This document shows, piece after piece, positions 23,883-30,287 of a DNA stretch of 40,045 nucleotides. The stretch covers positions 1 through 40,045 of the forward strand of contig CAYXGF010000012.1 in assembly GCA_964464465.1 (NCBI GenBank), in the 5' to 3' direction. The translations under genes and the position numbers were made by a program. Within the stretch, counting starts at the first letter, position 1. Every line of letters begins with the position of its first letter. This stretch comes from UBA940 sp964464465. Lineage in GTDB: Bacteria; Bacteroidota; Bacteroidia; Bacteroidales; Rikenellaceae. The notes under the pieces were generated by a model. That model made no database searches. It was not told where the DNA came from and worked only from the letters and a program-made list of their open reading frames with translations.

Positions 23883-26117
23883 ATGAGTAGAAGAAGAAAC
23901 GATTCAAAGAAGAAGATGCCGAATCGTAAAGATGTCGCCGGAAAAGACCGCACTTCGGTGATTATGGATGTATTCAGGGCTTTCCCTAACAGACAGTATT
24001 CGTTGAAGGCTCTGGCTTCAATCAGCGGTGGCGCCGACAGGGAGGGCCGGGCTCAGACAGCGGAAATAATTAAGAAATTCGAGGAAGGAGGTGTCGTAGA
24101 ACGATGCTCGAACAGCAAATATAAGTTTTCGCCTCGTAATATGCCTTCGTATGAGGGTGTGGTCGACATGATGCCTTCGGGGTTCTCGTTTATAGTGGTG
24201 GATGGACTCGAAAAGGATATTTTTGTCGAGCCGCGGTTGAATCATCATGCGCTGAATGGAGACAGGGTGCGTGTCGCCGTACTCGGAACGAGAGGAGACG
24301 GCCGCTACGAGGGCGAAGTGGTGGATATTCTGGAACGCAACGTCAAGGGGTATGTCGGGACGGTCGATGTGCAGAAAGCGGGTGTGTTTGTCAGACCGGA
24401 TTCGCGGAAATTGCCGGTGGATATTTATGTCAAACCGTCGCAGGCGGCAGGGGTCGTTACCGGCCAGAAGGTGGTTGTGCGCATAGTCAAATGGCCGGAG
24501 GAGAACAGGAGCCCTTTCGGAGAGATTACGGATATTCTCGGAATGGCCGGTGACAACGATACGGAGATGCATGCTATTCTGGCGGAGTTCGATTTGCCTT
24601 ATGAGTTCGATGAACGTGTTGTGGCTGCTGCCGAAGAGATAGACGGCGGAATATCGGACGAGGAAATTGCTCGAAGGCGTGATTTCCGCAGTACCGTGAC
24701 TTTTACGATAGACCCGGAAGATGCCAAGGATTTCGATGATGCGCTCTCGATTCGTCGGACGGAGAAGGAGGGTGTATGGGAAGTGGGAGTTCATATAGCC
24801 GATGTAACGCATTATGTGTCACCCGGCTCGATAGTGGATTGCGAGGCTGAGAACCGGGCAACTTCGGTATATCTTGTCGATAGAACCATTCCGATGCTTC
24901 CGGAAAGGCTTTCGAACGATTTGTGTTCTCTCAGGCCGAATGAGGATAAATTGTGTTTCTCGGCGGTCTTTGAAATCGACGAACAACTCGACATCCGCAG
25001 CCAGTGGTTCGGGCGAACTGTCATAAGGTCTGACCGCCGGTTTACCTATGCCGAGGCACAGAGCATAATCGAGACAGGTGCCGGTGACTATGCACAGCAG
25101 GTCTTGAAGCTTAATGAACTGGCGCAACGGATGCGCAGTCGAAGATTCCAGGACGGTTCGATTTCTTTTGAGCGTGAGGAGGCGAAGTTCCGTTTGGATG
25201 AGAATGGAAAACCGCTGGGCGTATATTTCAAGGAGATGAAGGAGTCGAATCAGCTTGTCGAGGAATTCATGCTGCTGGCCAACCGCAAAGTTGCTGAATT
25301 CATAGGCAGGACGGCGACCGGACGGAAAAGTTCGCGTACATTCGTATACAGAGTACACGATAAGCCTGATGGTGACAAACTTGCAAAATTTGCCGATTTC
25401 GTGCTTCGCTTCGGTTATTGTTTCAGAACTGACCGGCCTCGGTGTATTGCGCTGCAAATCAATAAGCTAATGTCCGAAATCAAGGGGAAAAGCGAGGAGA
25501 ATGTCATATCCACGCTGGCTGTCAGGACAATGGCCAAGGCGTTTTACACGACGGACAATATCGGCCATTACGGGTTGGCATTCCCCTACTACACTCACTT
25601 CACTTCACCTATAAGGCGTTATCCGGACATGATGGTGCACCGGCTTCTTGCGCATTACCTCGACGGCGGACGGAGCGAGAGCAAGGAGGCTTTCGAGGCC
25701 CTCTGCGAGCACTCTTCGAAAATGGAGGTGCGGGCTGCGGAGGCGGAGCGCGCTTCGATAAAGTATAAGATGGTGGAGTTCATGCAGGATAAAATCGATA
25801 TGGAGTTCGACGGTCATATTTCCGGCATCACGGATTGGGGCATTTTCGTCGAGTTGGAGGATTCGCATGTAGAGGGTCTTGTAGCGATGCGTGATATGGC
25901 GGATGATTTTTACCGTTTCGATGAATATAACTATGCGGCTGTTGGACAGCGCACAGGGCGCCGTTTTACATTGGGAGATCTTGTCCGTATAAGAATGAAA
26001 CGGGCCGATTTGCAGCATCGTCAGCTGGATTTCGAGATGACTGCATCCGTCGATTTCGAGACCGGAGCGGTTACACCGCTTCAAGATACGAGACCGGCAG
26101 GGCGTAGAAAACGTTAG
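23883..26117 (+). CDS. rnr: Ribonuclease R (RNB-family 3'-5' exoribonuclease)
   Basis: RNase R degrades structured RNA from the 3' end and takes part in rRNA quality control. The 744-residue protein starts MSRRRNDSKKK, with a basic N-terminus. It is followed by a winged-helix-like segment (about 25-75), cold-shock/OB domains (about 80-240), the RNB catalytic domain with the acidic signature TIDPEDAKDFDDALSI near residues 273-288, and YTHFTSPIRRYPDMMVHRLL. A C-terminal S1 domain (FDGHISGITDWGIFVELED) and a basic tail complete it. Its stop overlaps the stop of the convergent rluD-type gene. Confidence 0.96.
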   Translation: MSRRRNDSKKKMPNRKDVAGKDRTSVIMDVFRAFPNRQYSLKALASISGGADREGRAQTAEIIKKFEEGGVVERCSNSKYKFSPRNMPSYEGVVDMMPSGFSFIVVDGLEKDIFVEPRLNHHALNGDRVRVAVLGTRGDGRYEGEVVDILERNVKGYVGTVDVQKAGVFVRPDSRKLPVDIYVKPSQAAGVVTGQKVVVRIVKWPEENRSPFGEITDILGMAGDNDTEMHAILAEFDLPYEFDERVVAAAEEIDGGISDEEIARRRDFRSTVTFTIDPEDAKDFDDALSIRRTEKEGVWEVGVHIADVTHYVSPGSIVDCEAENRATSVYLVDRTIPMLPERLSNDLCSLRPNEDKLCFSAVFEIDEQLDIRSQWFGRTVIRSDRRFTYAEAQSIIETGAGDYAQQVLKLNELAQRMRSRRFQDGSISFEREEAKFRLDENGKPLGVYFKEMKESNQLVEEFMLLANRKVAEFIGRTATGRKSSRTFVYRVHDKPDGDKLAKFADFVLRFGYCFRTDRPRCIALQINKLMSEIKGKSEENVISTLAVRTMAKAFYTTDNIGHYGLAFPYYTHFTSPIRRYPDMMVHRLLAHYLDGGRSESKEAFEALCEHSSKMEVRAAEAERASIKYKMVEFMQDKIDMEFDGHISGITDWGIFVELEDSHVEGLVAMRDMADDFYRFDEYNYAAVGQRTGRRFTLGDLVRIRMKRADLQHRQLDFEMTASVDFETGAVTPLQDTRPAGRRKR

Positions 26118-27175
26118 TCGGTAAACTTTTCACGGCAGACGATATAGTTGTCCCAGCGGGACAGGACGGCCTGCATGTCGTCCGGAAGAGGTGTTTCGAA
26201 GTACACCTCTTTTTTGCTGCCCGGATGCGTGAACCCAAGACTGCGGGCATGGAGTGCGTGTCGCGGCATGATTTCGAAACAGTTTTCGATGAATTGCCGG
26301 TATTTGTTGAATGTTGTGCCTTTGAGTATCCGGTCGCCGCCGTAGCGTTCGTCGTTGAACAGCGGATGGCCGATATACTCCATGTGTACGCGTATCTGGT
26401 GTGTGCGTCCTGTTTCCAGCCGGCACTCGATGAGCGTTACGTATCCGTAGCGTTTGATTACTTTATAGTGCGTAACGGCATGTTTGCCGTCGCTTCCGTC
26501 TGCAAAAACCGCCATTTTTAGACGGTCGGTACGGCTGCGTCCGATATTCCCGGTTATCGTGCCTTCGTCGTCGGGAAAATCGCCCCACACCAGCGCTATA
26601 TATCGTCTGGATATCGTATGGTCGAAAAACTGTTTGGCAAGGCGTGCATGCGCTATCTCGTTCTTTGCAATGACAAGCAGACCGGAGGTGTTTTTGTCGA
26701 TTCTGTGTACCAGACCGGCACGCATGTCGCCCTGCTGGAACATGGGCAGGTCTTTGAGATGGTATGTCAGTGCATTGACCAGCGTCCCGTTGTAATTTCC
26801 GTGTCCCGGGTGAACGACCATGCCGGCATGTTTGTTCACCAGTATCACGTCGTCATCCTCGTAGACAATGTCTATCGGAATATCTTCCGGGATTATCTCC
26901 ACCTCGCGTTTCGGATACGGCATCACGATGGAGATTGTGTCCAGGGGCTTGACCTTGTAACTCGATTTGACGGCCTTGCCGTTCACGAGTATATTGCCGC
27001 TGTCGGCGGCTGCCTGAATGCGGTTGCGCGAACAATGTTCCATCCTGAAAGTAAGGAACTTGTCTATTCTAATCAGCGCCTGCCCCTTGTCCACCGTCAG
27101 GGAGAAATGCTCGTATAGTTCGTCCTGCTGTTCCTCGGCCGCGTCGTCCGGACCCTGGTAGGTGATTTCTTCCAT
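26114..27175 (-). CDS. RluD-family 23S rRNA pseudouridine synthase
   Basis: The enzyme converts uridine to pseudouridine in structured RNA; RluD acts on helix 69 of 23S rRNA. The 353-residue protein has an S4 RNA-binding domain (about 33-92: RIDKFLTFRMEHCSRNRIQ), the catalytic Asp160 in AGLVHRIDKNTSGLLVIAK, and the later motifs ISRRYIALVWG and ETGRTHQIRVHMEYIGHPLFND. The N-terminal 25 residues are acidic. It lies 11 bases after the PASTA protein gene, the same operon. I leave the symbol open because RluC/RluD assignment needs alignment. Confidence 0.95.
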   Translation of the reverse strand: MEEITYQGPDDAAEEQQDELYEHFSLTVDKGQALIRIDKFLTFRMEHCSRNRIQAAADSGNILVNGKAVKSSYKVKPLDTISIVMPYPKREVEIIPEDIPIDIVYEDDDVILVNKHAGMVVHPGHGNYNGTLVNALTYHLKDLPMFQQGDMRAGLVHRIDKNTSGLLVIAKNEIAHARLAKQFFDHTISRRYIALVWGDFPDDEGTITGNIGRSRTDRLKMAVFADGSDGKHAVTHYKVIKRYGYVTLIECRLETGRTHQIRVHMEYIGHPLFNDERYGGDRILKGTTFNKYRQFIENCFEIMPRHALHARSLGFTHPGSKKEVYFETPLPDDMQAVLSRWDNYIVCREKFTD

Positions 27176-27186
27176 AACGTGCCGGT

Positions 27187-28104
27187 TTATTCGAAAAATT
27201 CACTGGGAGTCTCGTTTTCAAGGGCCTCTATGATGTCCTCCACTGTGTGGCTCTCCTCTTGTCTTTGCCGTATGATGCTCTGGGCCTCGCTGTCAGCTTT
27301 CTTTGAATTTTTCTCGATTTCGGCATCGTCGAGGGACAGTGATACGGATATGCCGGTGCCGAGTCTGACATTGTTGCCGTAGGCGGGCGACTGTGACAGC
27401 ACTTTGGCATTCTTCCGGTTGAGCAGGTTTATGCCTTCTCCGAATTTTATAGTGCCGAGGTTCAGTCCCCTGTCCCACAAGCGGCTTTTGGCGTCGGCGA
27501 GCGACATGCCGATGAGCTTCGGTATCTCCACGATATCGCTCTCGCCGCTCCGCCCGACAACGAGCGTTATGCCGCTGCCTATCTCGACCTCTTTGTCCGA
27601 GGTGGATGTTATTGTCTGTCCTTCGAACTTCTGGTCCAGTACGTAATTCGTCGCTATGTCATCCACATATTTAAGTTCCTCGATTTCGAGCCCCGCCACT
27701 TCCAGTATGTTCTTGGCCTGCCGCAGGGAGTAGCCGGTCACATAAGGTATCCTTACCATTTTCTGCCGGTACGAATTGACTGTCACGAAAATTCTGCGGC
27801 CGCTTTTGACCTTGCTTCCCGCCGCCGGCTGCTGTTCGAGTATCATGCCGCCCTCGTATGCCGGAACGAACAGCGAGTCGTTGATTTCCACGCGTAGCCG
27901 GTCCTTGTCAGCAAGCCTCATGGCTTCTTGCAGACTTGCACCCACGAAATCGGGGACGGTCTTGTATTTGTTGTGGCGGGTGAATATTCCGAGCAGCATG
28001 TAAATCGCGAAACAGAATATTATTATGGCGCATATGATTAGCACGAGATTGCGCGCTATGCGGTTGTCGGATAACTTTTCGAGCAGTCTACGCAGATAGT
28101 TCAT
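27187..28104 (-). CDS. Membrane-anchored protein with three PASTA domains
   Basis: PASTA domains bind peptidoglycan fragments in Gram-positive kinases and penicillin-binding proteins. This 305-residue protein has no kinase domain. It has a short basic N-terminus and one membrane segment (about 19-41). PASTA-like repeats lie at about 49-111 (TVPDFVGASLQEAMRLA), 118-184 (RIPYVTGYSLRQAKNIL) and 192-258 (VEIPKLIGMSLADAKSRL). The tail of about 45 residues is acidic and probably disordered. The repeats are expected in the periplasm. It is co-transcribed with the RluD-type gene; the linkage is common in Bacteroidota but its meaning is unknown. Confidence 0.93.
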   Translation of the reverse strand: MNYLRRLLEKLSDNRIARNLVLIICAIIIFCFAIYMLLGIFTRHNKYKTVPDFVGASLQEAMRLADKDRLRVEINDSLFVPAYEGGMILEQQPAAGSKVKSGRRIFVTVNSYRQKMVRIPYVTGYSLRQAKNILEVAGLEIEELKYVDDIATNYVLDQKFEGQTITSTSDKEVEIGSGITLVVGRSGESDIVEIPKLIGMSLADAKSRLWDRGLNLGTIKFGEGINLLNRKNAKVLSQSPAYGNNVRLGTGISVSLSLDDAEIEKNSKKADSEAQSIIRQRQEESHTVEDIIEALENETPSEFFE

Positions 28105-28164
28105 GTCGTTTATTCAGTTCGTTACAGGTCGTAAAAATACAAAAAAAACGTGATGATTGCTCAA

Positions 28165-28198
28165 TAAAACGACCGCAGCCTGCATTTTGCAGGCCGCG
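28165..28198 (-). terminator. Terminator after the 128-residue membrane protein gene
   Basis: The hairpin at 28172-28198 has a four-base outer and a seven-base inner arm with one A-C mismatch between them and a TTT loop (AAA on the minus strand). On the minus strand it is followed by TCGTTTTATT, a moderate T-rich tail. It separates the 128-residue gene from the PASTA gene downstream. Confidence 0.7.
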
Positions 28199-28227
28199 GG
28201 AACAAAAACACACATCAAAAGTCTAAT

Positions 28228-28614
28228 TCACTTTCGCTTGTCGAGTATTTTGTTGAGTATTCCGCCGAGCAGTATGCAGGTTCCGCTGAATACCATTATG
28301 CATCCGACGAGGACGAATGAGGAGGCAAAGGAGAGTCCGGAGTCCATGCTCTCGCCCAGACCGCACTTGATAATCGGAATGCTTACGAGGAAGCCGATGC
28401 CAATGCCGAGCAGTGCGCCTGATATGCGAATCAGAGATGTCTGCCGTCTTTGCACCGAGGCTTCCACCTCCTTTACATACAAATCGAGCATGGCGTTCGA
28501 CGATGTGCCTGAGGACATGATTTGTCGCTCTTTCAAGTGGCGTAATACGATTTTTGCACATGAATAGATGAAAATCATCAGTGCGATGAGCAGAAAAAAA
28601 GTCAAGTCTTTCAT
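28228..28614 (-). CDS. Small membrane protein divergent from the ECF sigma gene
   Basis: The 128-residue protein has three hydrophobic segments (about 3-22, 61-83, 95-120) with a charged loop rich in Glu/Lys/Arg between the first two (KERQ, VKEVEASVQRRQ). Its layout resembles DUF6249-type proteins, but I am not certain of the family. It is transcribed away from the sigma gene, and its upstream region carries the same bipartite element as the sigma gene, so it is a good candidate member of the sigma factor's regulon. It might be a membrane effector of an envelope stress response; that is inference. Confidence 0.8.
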   Translation of the reverse strand: MKDLTFFLLIALMIFIYSCAKIVLRHLKERQIMSSGTSSNAMLDLYVKEVEASVQRRQTSLIRISGALLGIGIGFLVSIPIIKCGLGESMDSGLSFASSFVLVGCIMVFSGTCILLGGILNKILDKRK

Positions 28615-28640
28615 AACAGTTTGATTTTTGTGATTTGCAA

Positions 28641-28671
28641 TTTTGACGGGAAAAATCTATTTTGGTTACAC
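28641..28671 (-). promoter_or_regulatory. ECF-type promoter of the 128-residue membrane protein gene
   Basis: On the minus strand GTGTAACC (28664-28671) is followed after 15 bases by CGTCAAAA (28641-28648). The AAC of the -35 and CGT of the -10 elements are hallmarks of ECF sigma promoters. A start about 7 bases after CGT would leave a leader of roughly 24 bases before the start codon at 28614. The same two elements with the same spacer length occur in the opposite direction at 28695-28725. Confidence 0.75.
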
Positions 28672-28694
28672 GAAAAAATAATTTTTTGTTTTCT

Positions 28695-28725
28695 GTGTAA
28701 CCTTTTTGCGCGTGATACGTCAAAA
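28695..28725 (+). promoter_or_regulatory. ECF-type autoregulatory promoter of the sigma factor gene
   Basis: GTGTAACC (28695-28702), 15 bases, then CGTCAAAA (28718-28725) is identical in both elements and in spacing to the divergent promoter at 28641-28671. Transcription would start near 28727, only a few bases before the ATG at 28731. So either the mRNA is nearly leaderless or the protein begins further in, for example at the in-frame GTG at 28761. Confidence 0.75.
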
Positions 28726-28730
28726 AACAA

Positions 28731-29276
28731 ATGGCAGCCCCGAACGACGATATTGAGTATGTGAACGGTTTGCGCCGCGGAGACATGGCGTGTTTTGCAG
28801 CGATAGTAAATCGGTATTCCGCGCGAGTGTTTTCGCTTGTCGCGGGCGTTGTGCGCAACAGACAGACTGCCGAGGAGATAACTTCGGATGTCTTTTTCAA
28901 GGTGTACGAACGTATTGGCGATTTCAAGAGCCGCAGCAGTTTTTCGACATGGCTTTACAGAATTGCATACAACGCCGCCGTCTCCTCGGTCCGGAAGAAG
29001 GATTTGCTGTATGGGGCCTCGGAAATCTCCGGCGTTGCGGTTGCGGATGACGATGAATGCGACTGCGCACTAAGCGAGGAGAATATGCAGAGAATGGAGC
29101 GTGCTCTCGAAACACTCTCGCCGGCAGACCGGTCGCTGATTAGGCTCTATTATTATGAGGACAAGAGCGTGTCCGAGGTATCCTTTATTACGGATATGAC
29201 CGAGTCCAATGTCAAAACGAGACTGTTCAGAATAAGAGCGGAACTTAAACGTAAATTAATATCCGATGGAAAATAA
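28731..29276 (+). CDS. ECF-family RNA polymerase sigma factor
   Basis: ECF sigma factors redirect RNA polymerase to a small regulon, usually in response to envelope signals. The 181-residue protein has region 2 at about 14-80 (RRGDMACFAAIVNRYSARVFSL, AEEITSDVFFKVYERIGDF, FSTWLYRIAYNAAVS). An acidic linker of about 30 residues follows. Region 4 at about 122-178 contains LSPADRSLIRLYYYEDKSVSEVS and the recognition helix TESNVKTRLFRIRAELKRKL. The ATG is immediately next to its own ECF-type promoter, so an internal start at GTG 28761 is possible. It overlaps the next gene by 11 bases. Confidence 0.95.
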   Translation: MAAPNDDIEYVNGLRRGDMACFAAIVNRYSARVFSLVAGVVRNRQTAEEITSDVFFKVYERIGDFKSRSSFSTWLYRIAYNAAVSSVRKKDLLYGASEISGVAVADDDECDCALSEENMQRMERALETLSPADRSLIRLYYYEDKSVSEVSFITDMTESNVKTRLFRIRAELKRKLISDGK

Positions 29277-29664
29277 AGATAATCTGGCCGAACTGATACG
29301 CATGTGTTGTCGTGAAACTGATGTTCCCGATGCGGAATTGCAACAGCGTATAATGCTTCATACGCTGACTCGTGCCATTGAGAAGTCGCGGCGCAGGAGC
29401 CGAGTGTCGCTACTGTCCTCGCTGGCGGCTGCGGTTGTGTCTTTCTGTTGTGTCGTTTTTCTGATGATGAACTATCTGCCGGCAAGAATACTTATCATTC
29501 ATTCGTTCGACTGGACGAACGTTACGGATAAACTGCAACTTATCCTGCCGCAGGGCTCTGCCGCCGAATGGATTCAAACGGCCAGTCCTTTGGCGGTGCT
29601 CGTTTTGCCGTTATTGTTAATGGCGACGATATACTGGATTGTCAACCGTACTTTCTATTCCTGA
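29266..29664 (+). CDS. Two-helix membrane protein, probable anti-sigma factor
   Basis: The 132-residue protein begins inside the end of the sigma gene, the classic layout of a sigma/anti-sigma pair. It has a cytoplasmic-type N-terminal part of about 45 residues rich in charges, a hydrophobic segment at about 47-70, a periplasmic loop with IIHSFDWTNVTDKLQLILPQ, and a second segment at about 106-125. It lacks the HxxxCxxC zinc motif of ZAS-type anti-sigma factors, so the function is inferred from position. The N-terminal cytoplasmic part is short for binding a whole sigma factor. Confidence 0.75.
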   Translation: MENKDNLAELIRMCCRETDVPDAELQQRIMLHTLTRAIEKSRRRSRVSLLSSLAAAVVSFCCVVFLMMNYLPARILIIHSFDWTNVTDKLQLILPQGSAAEWIQTASPLAVLVLPLLLMATIYWIVNRTFYS

Positions 29665-29666
29665 AT

Positions 29667-30281
29667 CTACCGGCGGAAATCTATTATCTCGTATCCGTCG
29701 TATTTCCGGATGTCGAAAGTTATACTTTTTCTGCCGCTTTCGCATGCGAATGACTTGATGTCGATTACTGCATTCGAGTTGATGTTTTTGAGGAAATACT
29801 CTATCCTGACAGGCAGATTGTTGGTTGTGTTTATATAAAGTTTTATTTCGCTTTCGTCGCTCTTGCTTTTAAGAGTTATCAGATGGCACTCTCTGCCGTC
29901 TGTTTTCTGCATCCCGGAATAGGTGTGCGTGTAGTCTTTGTCCAAATATACGAATGCGTGGGCCGGGTCTGATAAAAGGTCCGCGTTCTGCTGTTCCGGT
30001 GCAGGCTCTATGACTATCTCCTTGTTTATCTCATCCACCTGATACGATATTCCGTTCACGGAAAAAATGTCTGTCTGCGGCACGTGAACCGTGTAGTCAT
30101 CTCCGCTGACGAGGCAGAATCCGTCTATTGTGTGGCTTTCAACCGTCGACACGAAATCTATCCGATAGTGCCCGCAGTGCGTAATCGTGTCGGACAATGC
30201 TCTTAATATCGCAGCCGAACGTTCGTCGGCGGATGATATTTGTACGGAGATGACGGATAAAAAAATAAGCAATCGTTTCAT
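29667..30281 (-). CDS. LolA-like outer-membrane lipoprotein carrier family protein
   Basis: LolA-like proteins carry lipoproteins across the periplasm in other bacteria. The 204-residue protein has a signal peptide (MKRLLIFLSVISVQISSA) and beta strands spaced as in the LolA half-barrel (YRIDFVSTVESHTIDGFCLV, YTVHVPQTDIFSVNGISYQVDE, ESEIKLYINTTNNLPVRIEYFLK). It lies 6 bases after ftsK, a linkage common in Bacteroidota. Sequence is divergent from E. coli LolA, so transport of lipoproteins is a family-based guess. Confidence 0.8.
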   Translation of the reverse strand: MKRLLIFLSVISVQISSADERSAAILRALSDTITHCGHYRIDFVSTVESHTIDGFCLVSGDDYTVHVPQTDIFSVNGISYQVDEINKEIVIEPAPEQQNADLLSDPAHAFVYLDKDYTHTYSGMQKTDGRECHLITLKSKSDESEIKLYINTTNNLPVRIEYFLKNINSNAVIDIKSFACESGRKSITFDIRKYDGYEIIDFRR

Positions 30282-30287
30282 AAGCGT

